DNA of 64,000 nucleotides from Pseudonocardiales bacterium (GCA_023252195.1 JAHEXI010000001.1:558001-622000), one strand, 5' to 3'. Positions 46,348 through 55,513 are shown, numbered from the stretch's first letter. Made by a program: numbers and translations. The notes: generated from the letters alone by a model not told the origin.

Positions 46348-46405
46348 CCCGAACTCCACAGCAGCGCTGTTTGGCGGCTGCTGAATAACTCTGCTGTGGA
46401 GTTCG
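46348..46405. repeat. 15-bp hairpin, dispersed-repeat member
   Basis: Arms 46350-46364 and 46391-46405 pair perfectly (CGAACTCCACAGCAG with CTGCTGTGGAGTTCG). Bases 46348-46369 match the complement of the hairpin arm at 7576-7597 in 21 of 22 positions. It lies after the Rv3235-like gene and may serve as its terminator. Confidence 0.7.
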
Positions 46406-46418
46406 AGAACGGGAGGGC

Positions 46419-46919
46419 TCACTTTCGGCGTGCTTTCAGGTCTCCAGTGGTGAGGCGCATCTGCAGCGCCGTGCACTGCCAACGACTGCCGTGTTTGTCG
46501 AAGCGGGCGGCTAGCGCCCGAACGCCGGTGGTCAACGTCACCAGCGCGACCGCCTCTAGTGCCCCGCCCGCCTGGTGCTGGGCGAGCACTCTGCGCATTC
46601 GTGGTTTCAGATGGCCGGCGGTCACCTGCAGCGATACCAGGTAGGTCAGCAGATCAGGATCCAACACCGCGGACAGCTGTCGCGCCGGACGCCGGCCGCC
46701 GAGGATCTCCACCGCGGCCCGCAGTACCCGTTCAGCCAGGACGGCCGCTGCGGGATCGGCTGCCGGTAGCGCGGTGGCCGGCGGCGGCAGCGTGATTGTG
46801 GTCGGCGTCGCGGCCGGCAGGAAGTCCACCAAGCGGCGCAGTACCGGCCGCTGCGGTAGCTGGGGATATGGCTCGGCGATGCTTGCGGTCAACGAACGCT
46901 CCTCGTCTGGAACGACCAC
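46419..46919 (-). CDS. Rv3235-family protein
   Basis: This is an Ala/Arg/Pro-rich protein of about 166 residues of the Rv3235 family. The conserved C-terminal half reads VLRAAVEILGGRRPARQLSA, LDPDLLTYLVSLQ, GALEAVALVTLTTGVRALAA and SRWQCTALQM. The N-terminus is low complexity. GTG 46919 is a reasonable start; the open frame continues to 47150, overlapping the next gene, so the start is uncertain. Its function is unknown. Family members lie near secA in actinobacteria. The 46920-47110 stretch shows no separate gene. Confidence 0.7.
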   Translation of the reverse strand: MVVPDEERSLTASIAEPYPQLPQRPVLRRLVDFLPAATPTTITLPPPATALPAADPAAAVLAERVLRAAVEILGGRRPARQLSAVLDPDLLTYLVSLQVTAGHLKPRMRRVLAQHQAGGALEAVALVTLTTGVRALAARFDKHGSRWQCTALQMRLTTGDLKARRK

Positions 46920-47110
46920 GCGAGTTGCGCGCAGTCGGTCGACGGCGGAGCCGGAGACGCCGTGTTCGGACGGTCCGCGGCGACAGTGCCGCAAACCGTG
47001 GCCACCGGGTCGGAGGAGGGGCAACGATCCGGTGGGAGGGAAGTATGCGCGAGGTAGCGGGGGCTGTCGTCGAATGTCGCCGAACCGGGTGGGATCTGTG
47101 CGTGATCGGC

Positions 47111-47917
47111 TTACTTCGGTATTTGGCGCCGGCGGGCCCACTCGAAGCACACCACCGCGGCGGCGCTGGCCACGTTGAGCGACTCGACATTGCCGGCCAT
47201 CGGGATGCCGACCCAGCCGGTGAGCTGTGCGGCGACCGCTGCGGAGATGCCCGTGGTCTCGTTTCCCAGCACGTAGGCCACCTGCGGTGGGGGTGGGTCG
47301 CCGAACAGCGACTCGGCGTCCGGTGCCGAACCGGCCAGTCCGAGTACCCCGAACCCGGCGGCGCGCAGCGTGGTGCAGGCCAGCTCGGCGGTGGCGCTGC
47401 GCAGCACCGGGGCGTGAAAGGCCACCCCGGCCGAAGCCTTGATCACCAACGGGTCGATCGCGGGCACGCCCCGGCGGGGCAGCACCACGCCGTCGATGCC
47501 TGCGGCCGTCGCGGTGCGCAGGATCATTCCCACGTTGGCCGGATTGGTGATCGCGTCGAGCACGAGGACTGCCGCCGGGCTGCGCAACGTCTGCAGCGCG
47601 CGATCCAGCGGCCGCATCCGGGGCGCGACCACGTCGGCCAGGATGCCCTGGTCGTGCCGGCCATTGCCGGCGAGCACCTTCACCCGGTGCGCTGACGCCC
47701 GCTGCACCGGTACCCGCCGGCGCGCCGCGGCGTCGAGGATCTCCTGCATGGTGTCGCCGCGGGCGTGCTCGGCCACGATCACCTTGTCGATGGACAGCGC
47801 CGGGTCGATCAGCGCCTCCAGCACCGGTTTGCGGCCGTAGACGGTGATGAAGGTGTCCCGTGGGCTGGCGACATGCTGGCCGTTCGGGGCACGGAAATGC
47901 TTGTCGGGCGAGGGCAC
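47111..47917 (-). CDS. SpoU/TrmH-family RNA 2'-O-methyltransferase
   Basis: This 268-residue SPOUT methyltransferase probably modifies 23S rRNA or tRNA ribose. It has an N-terminal substrate-binding domain (VYGRKPVLEALIDPALSIDK) and a trefoil-knot SAM domain. The three motifs are ITNPANVGMILRTATAAGID, VLGNETTGIS and IPMAGNVESLNVASAAAVV. Start GTG 47917. It is divergent from the DUF6912 gene. The target base cannot be told; RlmB-like specificity is a guess. Confidence 0.88.
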   Translation of the reverse strand: MPSPDKHFRAPNGQHVASPRDTFITVYGRKPVLEALIDPALSIDKVIVAEHARGDTMQEILDAAARRRVPVQRASAHRVKVLAGNGRHDQGILADVVAPRMRPLDRALQTLRSPAAVLVLDAITNPANVGMILRTATAAGIDGVVLPRRGVPAIDPLVIKASAGVAFHAPVLRSATAELACTTLRAAGFGVLGLAGSAPDAESLFGDPPPPQVAYVLGNETTGISAAVAAQLTGWVGIPMAGNVESLNVASAAAVVCFEWARRRQIPK

Positions 47918-47995
47918 AAGATGAAGGGTAAGCCGACGTCGACCGTGGGCGGTGATCTAGTCTGGATGTCCGCAGAGAGGGGCGCTGTTTCGCCG

Positions 47996-48499
47996 ATGAG
48001 GGTCTATATCCCCGCTACGCTCTCGATGCTGCGGACGCTGGTCGATTCCGGGGAGCTGATCCCGGTCGCCGGCACGGCATTCGCGCTCACGCCGATGCTT
48101 CGCGAGTCCTACGCCGCCGGAGACACCGAAGAGCTGGAATACGTGGCGATGAACGAGGCGGCCCGAGCCTCGCTGCGACTGTTGGCCCCCGAGCTCGAGG
48201 ACGACCCGGCAGCGCTGGCGCGCCGCGTCGTGGTGGCCGCCGACGTCGAGCGGGTGCGGTTGCGTCCCGATCTCGACGATGCCGCCGTCACGATCACCGG
48301 TTCGGTCGCGGCTTGCGCGGTAGCTGCCGTGCACGTCGACGTAGCCGAGGCGGAGGATGCGGTGCGCGCCGCGGTGGCGGTGGTCGACGCTGCCGATCTC
48401 GGTGATCCGGACGCTGAGTTCGCGCTCGGCGACGCGGAGGACCACGACATGGCCTGGTACGCCACCCAGGAGATCGCCTTCCTGCTCGAGCTGCTGTGA
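47996..48499 (+). CDS. DUF6912 family protein
   Basis: This is a 167-residue protein of unknown function. It starts MRVYIPATLSMLRTLVDSGE and contains EYVAMNEAARASLRLLAPEL, RRVVVAADVERVRLRPDLDD and ends YATQEIAFLLELL, the pattern of the conserved actinobacterial family now called DUF6912. I recall a similar gene (Rv3231c) in M. tuberculosis. There is no signal peptide and no helix typical of membranes. ATG 47996 gives the family N-terminus, and the frame upstream is a shadow. It is followed 9 bp later by pruA, probably in one transcript. Confidence 0.75.
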   Translation: MRVYIPATLSMLRTLVDSGELIPVAGTAFALTPMLRESYAAGDTEELEYVAMNEAARASLRLLAPELEDDPAALARRVVVAADVERVRLRPDLDDAAVTITGSVAACAVAAVHVDVAEAEDAVRAAVAVVDAADLGDPDAEFALGDAEDHDMAWYATQEIAFLLELL

Positions 48500-48508
48500 G
48501 TATCAGAC

Positions 48509-50140
48509 ATGGAGACCTCGATGGACGCGATCACGTCGCCTCCGACTCCGCGCAATGAACCGGTCCGTAGCTACCCGCCGGGAAGTCCGGCACGCGATTC
48601 GCTGACCCGCACGCTTGCCGAGCTGGCCGACCAGCGCGCTGAGCTGACCATGACTATCGGCGGTGTCCAGCGGATGGCGGGCGGGGCGCGCTTCGATGTG
48701 GTGACCCCGCACCGGCACGCCCACGTGCTGGGCACCAGCGCGCAGGCCCGTGCCGTCGACGTCGCCGATGCCGTTCGCGCCGCGACGCAGGCCGCCCCGG
48801 CCTGGCGCGAGCTGTCCTTCGACGACCGTGCGGCGATACTTCTGCGCGCCGCGGACCTCGCTGCCGGCCCGTGGCGTGACAGGCTCAACGCCGCCACCAT
48901 GCTCGGCCAGTCGAAGTCGGTGCAGCAGGCTGAGATCGACGCGGCCTGCGAGCTGATCGACTTCTGGCGGTTCAACGTGCACTACGGCCGCCAGATCCTG
49001 GCCCAGCAGCCGAACTCGGCCCCCGGCGAGTGGAATCGGATGGATTACCGCCCCCTCGACGGGTTCGTCACCGCGATCACCCCATTCAACTTCACCGCGA
49101 TCGCCGGCAACCTGCCGACCGCGCCCGCGCTGATGGGCAACACGGTACTGTGGAAACCCACTCCCACCCAGCAGCTCGCCGCGCACGTCACGATGCGGCT
49201 GCTGGAGGCTGCCGGGCTGCCGCCCGGGGTGATCAACCTGGTCACTGGTGACGGGGCCGCGGTCAGCGAGGTCGCGCTGGCCGATCCGAACTTCGCCGGG
49301 CTGCACTTCACCGGCTCCACCAAGACCTTCAAGGCGCTCTGGCGCACCATCGCTGATCATCTGGACAGCTACCGCAGCTACCCGCGCATCGTGGGGGAGA
49401 CCGGCGGCAAGGACTTCCTGATCGCGCACTCTTCGGCCGACCCCGCCGCCGTGACGACGGCGCTGGTGCGCGGCGCGTTCGAGTACCAGGGCCAGAAGTG
49501 CTCCGCGGTCTCTCGGGCGTACCTCGCCCGGTCGCTGTGGGACGGCGGCCTGCGCGAACAGCTCGCCGACACCACCCGGACCATCACTTATGGCGATGTC
49601 GCCGACCTGTCGAATTTCGGCGGTGCGGTGATCGACGCCCGGGCCTTCGCCAAGCACCGCGCCCTGCTGGCCCGGGTCGCCACCGACCCGTCGATCGAGG
49701 TCCTCGCCGGGGGTGGCTGCGACGACTCGCAGGGGTGGTTCGTGCAGCCCACGGTGCTGCTCAGCGCCGACCCCACGCACGAGATATTCGCCACGGAGTA
49801 CTTCGGACCGATCCTCGCGGTGCACGTGTACCCCGCCGCCGACTACGCCGCGATCCTCGACGTCATGGACTCCTCCAGCCCCTATGCCCTCACCGGGGCG
49901 GTGTTCGCCACTGACCGGGAGGCAGTGCTGCGGGCTCAGACGGCGTTGCGCTTCGCCGCAGGCAATTTCTACGTCAATGACAAACCCACCGGGTCGGTCG
50001 TGGGTCGCCAACCCTTCGGCGGCTCACGCGCGTCGGGCACCAACGACAAGGCCGGCTCAGTGATCAACCTGTTGCGCTGGACCAGCCCCCGGGCGATCAA
50101 GGAGAGGTTCGACCCGCCCACCGACCTCGTGAGTGCGTAA
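48509..50140 (+). CDS. pruA: L-glutamate gamma-semialdehyde dehydrogenase
   Basis: This enzyme oxidises glutamate-gamma-semialdehyde (pyrroline-5-carboxylate) to glutamate in proline catabolism. The 543-residue aldehyde dehydrogenase has AITPFNFTAIAGNLPTAPAL, the Rossmann loop LHFTGSTKTFKALW, Glu in VGETGGKDFLIAHSSAD and the catalytic Cys in FEYQGQKCSAVSRAYL. It belongs to the PruA type rather than bifunctional PutA. No proline dehydrogenase gene is adjacent. ATG 48509 is used; ATG 48521 with GGAGA upstream is possible. The stop lies inside a terminator stem. Confidence 0.92.
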   Translation: METSMDAITSPPTPRNEPVRSYPPGSPARDSLTRTLAELADQRAELTMTIGGVQRMAGGARFDVVTPHRHAHVLGTSAQARAVDVADAVRAATQAAPAWRELSFDDRAAILLRAADLAAGPWRDRLNAATMLGQSKSVQQAEIDAACELIDFWRFNVHYGRQILAQQPNSAPGEWNRMDYRPLDGFVTAITPFNFTAIAGNLPTAPALMGNTVLWKPTPTQQLAAHVTMRLLEAAGLPPGVINLVTGDGAAVSEVALADPNFAGLHFTGSTKTFKALWRTIADHLDSYRSYPRIVGETGGKDFLIAHSSADPAAVTTALVRGAFEYQGQKCSAVSRAYLARSLWDGGLREQLADTTRTITYGDVADLSNFGGAVIDARAFAKHRALLARVATDPSIEVLAGGGCDDSQGWFVQPTVLLSADPTHEIFATEYFGPILAVHVYPAADYAAILDVMDSSSPYALTGAVFATDREAVLRAQTALRFAAGNFYVNDKPTGSVVGRQPFGGSRASGTNDKAGSVINLLRWTSPRAIKERFDPPTDLVSA

Positions 50141-50169
50141 CAGTGTTCTAACACTGTTACGCACTCACG
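50128..50169. terminator. 18-bp perfect hairpin shared by pruA and rsgA
   Basis: Arms 50128-50145 (CGTGAGTGCGTAACAGTG) and 50152-50169 pair perfectly with a 6-nt loop TTCTAA. The pruA stop TAA (50138-50140) is in the left arm and the rsgA stop (50165-50167, minus) is in the right arm. It is a bidirectional terminator built into both gene ends. Confidence 0.85.
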
Positions 50170-51040
50170 AGCCTGCGAGCGCGGCGAGCAGCACGCGCAC
50201 GGACATCGCCCGGCGGTGCGCGGCGCCGTCGAGCTCGTCCAGGGCGCACTCCGGGTCGGCGGGGCGACCGAGGTGGGTGCAGCCTCGGGGACAGTTCTCG
50301 ATCGCCGTGGCCAGGTCGGCGAAGGCGCGGACGACGTCGTCGGGAGTCACGTGCGCCAGGCCGAAGGAACGGATCCCCGGGGTGTCCACCACCCACCCAC
50401 CGCCGGGTAGCGGCAGCGCCACGGCGGAGCTGGAGGTGTGCCGTCCCTTACCCACTCCACTGACCACCCCGGTGGCCCGCAATGCGTCCGGCACCAGCCG
50501 GTTCACCAGCGTCGACTTGCCCACTCCGGAGTGTCCGACGAGGACCGAGACCCGACCCGCCAGCCGCGCCCGCACCGCGTCCACCCCGGTTTCCGGGGCG
50601 GTGACCAGAGCCGGGATGTCCAGCGCGGCGTAGCGCTCCAGGACCGCGTCCGGCGCGGCGAGGTCACGCTTGGTCAGGCACAACACCGGTGTTAACCCGC
50701 CAGCGAAACCCGCTACCAAGCAGCGATCGATCAGCCCGGTCCGCGGCGGCGGGTCGGCCAGCGAGGCCACGATGAATAGCTGCTCGGCGTTGGCCACCAC
50801 GATGCGCTCGTAGGCGTCGCCGTCGTCGGCGGTGCGGCGCAGCACGCTGGACCGCTGCTCGACCCGGACGATCCGGGCCAGCCCGTCCGGTGCGCCGCTG
50901 ACTTCACCGACCAGCCCGACCTGGTCACCCACCACCACCGGGGTGCGCCCGAGCTCGCGGGCCCGCATCGCCGTCACCCGGGCGGTCGGATCGTCATCGG
51001 GCGCGCAGGTCCACCGGCCGCGGTCCACCGCCACGACCAT
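50165..51040 (-). CDS. rsgA: Ribosome small-subunit GTPase RsgA
   Basis: RsgA is a circularly permuted GTPase that checks 30S subunit maturation. The 291-residue frame has an OB domain, then G4 (LCLTKRDLAAPD), G1 (GHSGVGKSTLVNRL) and G3 (VVDTPGIRSFGLAHV) in permuted order, and a C-terminal zinc domain (NCPRGCTHLGRPADPECAL). ATG 51040 gives VVAVDRGRWTC. Homologs carry about 40 more N-terminal residues. In the same frame upstream the sequence DESDIRVRPGRRGSRPRTKR fits that extension, but no ATG, GTG or TTG opens it. A CTG at 51166 overlaps the aroA stop. Confidence 0.88.
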   Translation of the reverse strand: MVVAVDRGRWTCAPDDDPTARVTAMRARELGRTPVVVGDQVGLVGEVSGAPDGLARIVRVEQRSSVLRRTADDGDAYERIVVANAEQLFIVASLADPPPRTGLIDRCLVAGFAGGLTPVLCLTKRDLAAPDAVLERYAALDIPALVTAPETGVDAVRARLAGRVSVLVGHSGVGKSTLVNRLVPDALRATGVVSGVGKGRHTSSSAVALPLPGGGWVVDTPGIRSFGLAHVTPDDVVRAFADLATAIENCPRGCTHLGRPADPECALDELDGAAHRRAMSVRVLLAALAGS

Positions 51041-51162
51041 CGCGCCGATGGCGTCGGCATGTTCGGGGCGGCGCTTGGTGCGGGGCCGGGAACCGCGCCG
51101 CCCCGGCCGGACCCGGATGTCGGATTCGTCGAGTCCGTGACCACCGCGGTCACCGGGCCGGC

Positions 51163-52458
51163 TCAGCCCGCATCACCGGCCAGCATCTCCGACCAGCGAG
51201 CCGGAAACTCCGGCAGCGTCTTGGTCGTCGCGGCAATGTCGTCGACAGCGATTCCCGGTATCACCAAGCCGAGTATCGCGCCCGCAGTAGCCATTCGGTG
51301 ATCGGCGTAGGCGCCCCAGGGCCGGTCCGGCTCCGCGCGCAACGGCCGCGGGTGGATCTCCAGGCCGTCGCGCATCTCCCGCACGTCGCCGCCCAGAGCC
51401 GCGATCTCGGTGGCCAGCGCCGCCAGCCGGTCGGTCTCATGTCCGCGTAGGTGGGCGATGCCGCGCAGCCGGGAAGGCCCGCTGGCCAGTGCCGCCAGCG
51501 CCACCATCGTCGGGGTGAGTTCCCCGACGTCGTGCAGGTCGGCGTCGACACCCTCAAGCCGATCGGGACCCGAGACGGTCAGCCCGCGCTCGCCGAAGTC
51601 CACCTCGCAGCCCATCTCGGCCAGCAACCCGCGGATCGCGTCACCGGCCTGGGTGGTGCGCCGGGGCCAGCCCGGTACGGTGACCCGCCCTCCGGTGACC
51701 GCGGCCGCAGCCAGGAACACCGTCGCGTTGGACAGGTCCGGCTCGACGTCATGGTCGCCACCCACGATCGGGCCCGGCTCCACTGTCCACCAGGTCGCAT
51801 CGTCGGTGGTCACCCTGACGCCCCGGTCGGCCAGCATCTGCACGGTCATCTCGATATGCGGCCGGGAGGGTACCGGCGGGCCATCGTGACGGACTGTGAT
51901 GCCTCTGTCGTACCCGGCGGCGGAGAGCAACAATCCAGAGACGAACTGGGAGGAACCCGACGCGTCGATCCGCACCTCACCGCCGGGCCGGCCAGGCACG
52001 CCGTGCAGCACGAATGGCAACGCGTCCCCGTCGATCCGGCACCCCAATGTGCGTAACGCGGCCAGCACCGCGCTCATCGGTCGCTGCCGGGCGCGCTGGT
52101 CGCCGTCGAAGCGCACCGGGCCGTCGGCCAGCGCGGCCAGCGGCGGTACGAAGCGCATCACGGTGCCGGCCAGCCCGCAGTCCACCGTGGCGCCGCCGCG
52201 CAACCCGCTGTGCGCCGCCACGGTCAGCTCGCCGGTCGGCGCGCGTGAAACGGGCACTCCCATGGCACCCAGCGCACCGACCATGAGATCGGTGTCCCGG
52301 CTGCGCAGTGCTCCCCGGATGGTGCCGCCAGTGCCGGCCAGCGCGGCCAGCAGCAGTGCCCGGTTCGTGATCGACTTCGATCCCGGCACGGTGACGGTGG
52401 CGCGCACCGGTCCGCGCGCCAACGGCGCGGGCCACGGCGGCGCAGTGACAGTCGTCAT
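51163..52458 (-). CDS. aroA: EPSP synthase AroA
   Basis: 3-Phosphoshikimate 1-carboxyvinyltransferase catalyses the sixth shikimate step, to aromatic amino acids. The 431-residue protein has [20 protein letters not shown] at the phosphate site, [20 protein letters not shown], and the internal repeat segments [20 protein letters not shown] and [19 protein letters not shown]. Arg/Asp-rich PEP-site residues are present ([15 protein letters not shown]). It lies upstream of rsgA with overlapping ends, which agrees with the mycobacterial aroA-rsgA pair, and is divergent from the SRAP gene (52 bp). Confidence 0.94.
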   Translation of the reverse strand: MTTVTAPPWPAPLARGPVRATVTVPGSKSITNRALLLAALAGTGGTIRGALRSRDTDLMVGALGAMGVPVSRAPTGELTVAAHSGLRGGATVDCGLAGTVMRFVPPLAALADGPVRFDGDQRARQRPMSAVLAALRTLGCRIDGDALPFVLHGVPGRPGGEVRIDASGSSQFVSGLLLSAAGYDRGITVRHDGPPVPSRPHIEMTVQMLADRGVRVTTDDATWWTVEPGPIVGGDHDVEPDLSNATVFLAAAAVTGGRVTVPGWPRRTTQAGDAIRGLLAEMGCEVDFGERGLTVSGPDRLEGVDADLHDVGELTPTMVALAALASGPSRLRGIAHLRGHETDRLAALATEIAALGGDVREMRDGLEIHPRPLRAEPDRPWGAYADHRMATAGAILGLVIPGIAVDDIAATTKTLPEFPARWSEMLAGDAG

Positions 52459-52510
52459 GGTGCCATCATTGCGTACCCGGCTGTTGTACTGGTCGTGCCA
52501 CGATGACGCT

Positions 52511-53266
52511 ATGTGCGGTAGATACGCCTCGACCAGGGATCCCGCGACGCTCGCGGTCGACTTCGATGCGGTGGACGCAACCGATGGCGCGGCACCTGGG
52601 GCGCACTACAACGTCGCACCGACCACTCCGGTGTTGTCGGTGGTGACCCGGCATCCGCGCGATCCACAGGGCGCCCCCGATCCGGATCGGTCGGTGCGCA
52701 GTATCCGGGTGATGCGCTGGGGACTGGTGCCGCATTGGGCCAAGGACCCGGCGGTCGGCTCCCGGTTGATCAATGCTCGGACCGAGACCGCGGCCGACAA
52801 GCCCGCGTTCCGCGATGCGGTGGCCCGGCGGCGCTGCCTGCTACCCGCCGACGGTTGGTATGAGTGGCAGCGGGGAGGGGGCCATAAGCAGCCGTTTTTC
52901 ATCACCCGGGCGGACGGCGCTGGGCTCGCCCTGGCCGGACTGTGGTCGACGTGGCGGCGTCCGGACGACCCGGCGGCCCTGTTGGTGACCTGCGCGGTGC
53001 TGACCACCGAGGCGGTGGGCCCGCTCGCCGAGATTCACGACCGGATGCCGCTGATCCTGCCCACTGCGGCGTGGCAGGCCTGGCTCGATCCGGATTCCGA
53101 CGATCCCGGGGGGCTGCTCGCGCCGCCGCCCGAAAATTTGATCCATGGCCTGGAGTTGCGGCCGGTCTCCACGGCGGTGAACCACGTCCGGCAGGACGGT
53201 CCTGAGCTGGTCCACCGGGTCGAGCCGGAGCAGCCGGCGCTGCTGGATCTCGATCAATTGCGGTGA
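52511..53266 (+). CDS. SRAP/HMCES abasic-site protein (YedK-like)
   Basis: This protein forms a covalent bond to abasic sites in single-stranded DNA to protect them. The 251-residue SRAP domain has the catalytic Cys2 (MCGRYAST), [43 protein letters not shown] and [10 protein letters not shown] containing the active-site His. It matches Rv3226c, next to aroA. ATG 52511 is fixed by the need for Cys2; the longer frame upstream is an antisense shadow of aroA. Its GTGA end overlaps the next gene. Confidence 0.92.
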   Translation: MCGRYASTRDPATLAVDFDAVDATDGAAPGAHYNVAPTTPVLSVVTRHPRDPQGAPDPDRSVRSIRVMRWGLVPHWAKDPAVGSRLINARTETAADKPAFRDAVARRRCLLPADGWYEWQRGGGHKQPFFITRADGAGLALAGLWSTWRRPDDPAALLVTCAVLTTEAVGPLAEIHDRMPLILPTAAWQAWLDPDSDDPGGLLAPPPENLIHGLELRPVSTAVNHVRQDGPELVHRVEPEQPALLDLDQLR

Positions 53267-53868
53267 CTGGGCTGACTGTCCCGACGCCGTCCGGTCCGGC
53301 GCTCGTCGAGCTGCACGGTCCGCAACGGCCGCCGCCCGGGTCTGGCGCGGCGTTGCTGCTCGGGCACGGTGCGGGCGGCTCCACCGACGCGCCCGATCTG
53401 GTGGCCGCCACCACGGCGGCGACCGCTGCGGGAATGCACGTCGCGCTGGTCACGCAGCCCTACCGGGTCGCTGGGCGGCGCGCGCCGGCACCGGCCAAAC
53501 AACTCGACGAGGCGTGGCTGGCTGTGGTGAATTACCTATCGGACGCAGAGCTCGCCGGCCTGTCGCTGATCTTCGGGGGCCGTTCCTCGGGAGCCAGGGT
53601 GGCGTGCCGCACCGCGGCAGCGGGAGGTGCGGTGGCGGTGTTGTGCCTGGCCTTCCCCGTGCACCCACCGGGGCGCCCGGAGCGCAGCCGGATGGATGAG
53701 CTGGATGCGGTGGACGTGCCGGTGCTAGTCGTGCAGGGCGAGCGGGATCCCTTCGGTCGTCCTGAACCCGCCGCCGGCCGCGAGGTCGTGCTGCTGCCCG
53801 GAGACCACTCGCTCAAGGCAGACCCCGCCGCGGTGCAACGCGCCGTGGGGCAGTGGCTACAGCGGTGA
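53263..53868 (+). CDS. Alpha/beta hydrolase (KANL3/Tex30-like)
   Basis: This 201-residue protein has an alpha/beta hydrolase fold. It shows ALLLGHGAGGSTDAPDLVAA, VALVTQPYRVAGRRAPAPA, LIFGGRSSGARVACRTAA (nucleophile elbow GRSSG with Ser), VPVLVVQGERDPFGRPEP (Asp) and LLPGDHSLKADP (His), a complete triad. The substrate is unknown. GTG 53263 overlaps the SRAP stop, so the genes are coupled. A perfect hairpin follows. Confidence 0.85.
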   Translation: MTGLTVPTPSGPALVELHGPQRPPPGSGAALLLGHGAGGSTDAPDLVAATTAATAAGMHVALVTQPYRVAGRRAPAPAKQLDEAWLAVVNYLSDAELAGLSLIFGGRSSGARVACRTAAAGGAVAVLCLAFPVHPPGRPERSRMDELDAVDVPVLVVQGERDPFGRPEPAAGREVVLLPGDHSLKADPAAVQRAVGQWLQR

Positions 53869-53882
53869 TCACGACTTATGTG

Positions 53883-53911
53883 TCACAGGCGACATGACGT
53901 GTCGCCTGTGA
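53883..53911. terminator. 12-bp perfect hairpin after hydrolase gene
   Basis: Arms 53883-53894 (TCACAGGCGACA) and 53900-53911 pair perfectly with a 5-nt loop. It sits 14 bp after the hydrolase stop and before the sigH promoter, so it likely isolates sigH from the upstream operon. Confidence 0.75.
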
Positions 53912-53935
53912 TACACAGACGACGATCATGTTGGT

Positions 53936-53961
53936 GGAATGTCGAAGCCAGCTGGGGCGTT
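53936..53961 (+). promoter_or_regulatory. SigH/SigR-type promoter for sigH
   Basis: GGAAT (53936-53940) and GTT (53959-53961) are separated by exactly 18 bp, with C before the GTT. This is the SigR/SigH consensus GGAAT-N18-GTT. It lies about 240 bp upstream of the preferred sigH start and implies self-activation under thiol-oxidative stress, as known for SigR and SigH. The 53869-54199 interval holds the hairpin, this promoter and a possible N-terminal extension of sigH. Confidence 0.7.
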
Positions 53962-54199
53962 GCTCTGCCCCGTGGTACCAACAGCCCAACAGACCGACTA
54001 CCGGTTAGCGCAGCAGCGCCCACCTACGACGCGCAGGTCCGGTTCGCTAGGCCGGACGCCCGGTTGGCGCGTACCCTCGACCACCAATGCGTATCTGGGC
54101 ATGGGGGTGGTCGGAGTGGTGCAAGCCGACAGTGCAGAACCCGCGCAGCCCAGCTCGTCCGAATCCAGCCTTGCGCAACCAGGCTCCGAAAGGACTACC

Positions 54200-54865
54200 G
54201 TGCCAGGCCGCCCTACGGCCGTAGGTGAGGAGCCGGCGCCGACGGACAGCTCCGACCAGAGTGCCGAGGAGCAGGGCGCTCAGGAGACTCCGGAGCAGCG
54301 CACCGCGCGCTTCGAGCGTGATGCCATGCCTCTGCTCGACCAGCTCTACGCGGCCGCGCTGCGGATGACCCGTAACCCGGCCGACGCCGAGGACCTCGTG
54401 CAGGAGACCTACCTCAAGGCTTACGGCGCCTTCGCGTCCTTCCGGGCCGGCACAAACCTCAGGGCATGGCTGTACCGCATCCTCACCAACACCTATATCA
54501 ACGGATATCGCAAGCGGCAGCGCCAGCCGGTGGCGCAACCGACTGAGGAGATCACCGACTGGCAGCTGGCTCAGGCTGCCCAACACACCTCGGCGGGTCT
54601 GCGCTCGGCGGAGATGGACGCGCTCGACCGGCTGCCCGACTCCGACGTCAAGGATGCTTTGAGCCAGCTGGCGGAGGACTTCCGGATGGCCGTCTACCTG
54701 GCCGACGTTGAAGGCTTTGCGTACAAGGAGATCGCCGAGATCATGGGTACCCCGATCGGGACTGTGATGTCGCGGCTACATCGCGGGCGAAAGCAGCTGC
54801 GCGACATGCTCACCGGGGTGGCCCGCGAGCGGGGTTTCCTGCGCGATGCGGAGGTCGCATCGTGA
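54200..54865 (+). CDS. sigH: ECF sigma factor SigH/SigR
   Basis: This sigma factor controls the thiol-oxidative and heat stress response. The 221-residue form has sigma-2 ([53 protein letters not shown]) and sigma-4 ([40 protein letters not shown]). It is close to M. tuberculosis SigH. GTG 54200 has AAAGGA upstream. ATG 54101 in the same frame would add 33 residues, and the frame is open to 53939. In Streptomyces sigR a longer form from an upstream start is known. The stop overlaps rsrA (GTGA). Confidence 0.92.
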   Translation: MPGRPTAVGEEPAPTDSSDQSAEEQGAQETPEQRTARFERDAMPLLDQLYAAALRMTRNPADAEDLVQETYLKAYGAFASFRAGTNLRAWLYRILTNTYINGYRKRQRQPVAQPTEEITDWQLAQAAQHTSAGLRSAEMDALDRLPDSDVKDALSQLAEDFRMAVYLADVEGFAYKEIAEIMGTPIGTVMSRLHRGRKQLRDMLTGVARERGFLRDAEVAS

Positions 54866-55224
54866 GCTGCGGAGATCCCCACGACACCGACTGCAGCGAG
54901 GTGCTCGCCGAGCTGTGGCTGTTTCTGGACAACGAGTGCGACCACCAGCGAGGCGAGTTGCTGCGGCGCCATCTCGACGAGTGCGGCCCGTGTTTGGAGG
55001 AATTCGGTCTTGAGGAACATCTCAAGGCACTGCTGGCGCGTAAGTGCGGCGGTGACCACGCACCCGACGCGCTGCGGCACAGGTTGCGCCAGTCGATCCA
55101 CGAGATCATGCTGCGCCAAGCTGTTCTCGGCGCTGAAGTGATTGTTCAGCAGGATGACGACGGCGCCATCGTGGAAGTGTCGACCACCGTCGAAAGCCAC
55201 GCCTGGCTGTCGACGGAGAGCTGA
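54862..55224 (+). CDS. rsrA: Zinc anti-sigma factor RsrA-like
   Basis: This redox-sensing anti-sigma factor releases SigH when its zinc site is oxidised. The 120-residue protein has the ZAS motif H37-x3-C41-x2-C44 ([14 protein letters not shown]) and an extra C11 that fits the redox switch. The C-terminal half is acidic and less conserved. GTG 54862 overlaps the sigH stop, as is typical. It belongs to the mycothiol-system anti-sigma-R group. A hairpin follows before bL37 on the other strand. Confidence 0.9.
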   Translation: MSCGDPHDTDCSEVLAELWLFLDNECDHQRGELLRRHLDECGPCLEEFGLEEHLKALLARKCGGDHAPDALRHRLRQSIHEIMLRQAVLGAEVIVQQDDDGAIVEVSTTVESHAWLSTES

Positions 55225-55252
55225 GCTCACCTGGTCCCACTGGGCCTGATCC

Positions 55253-55291
55253 CACTGGGGGCCGGTCAGTGGCTGTGACGGGCCCCCAGTG
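55253..55291. terminator. 11-bp hairpin between rsrA and bL37 gene
   Basis: Arms 55253-55263 (CACTGGGGGCC) and 55281-55291 pair perfectly with a 17-nt loop. It separates the convergent ends of rsrA and the bL37 gene. Confidence 0.65.
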
Positions 55292-55295
55292 CGGC

Positions 55296-55370
55296 TCAGG
55301 TGTTCGGACGCTTGCCGTGGTTGGCGGCGTTCTTCTTGCGGCTACGCTTCTTGCGGCCTCGCTTGGACAC
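55296..55370 (-). CDS. Ribosomal protein bL37 (24 aa)
   Basis: This is a 24-codon gene. The product begins MSKRGRKKRSRKK and ends NHGKRPNT; it is extremely basic. This matches the small actinobacterial large-subunit protein bL37, known from mycobacterial ribosome structures. GTG 55370 is preceded by GGGAGGGAGGA. It is located between rsrA and the biotinyl gene, close to sigH as in relatives. Its size means automatic callers commonly miss it. Confidence 0.9.
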   Translation of the reverse strand: MSKRGRKKRSRKKNAANHGKRPNT

Positions 55371-55513
55371 GACGTCCTCCCTCCCGGGATAGGTTGATCT
55401 TCTACGATTCGATTGCGATCGTGGAGAGTGTGTCACGGTGCGCCATGACGCCGCCCACCCTGGGCCGCTACGCGTGGTTGGATAATGAAGCTGAGCGTCG
55501 AGGAGGGCGATCC

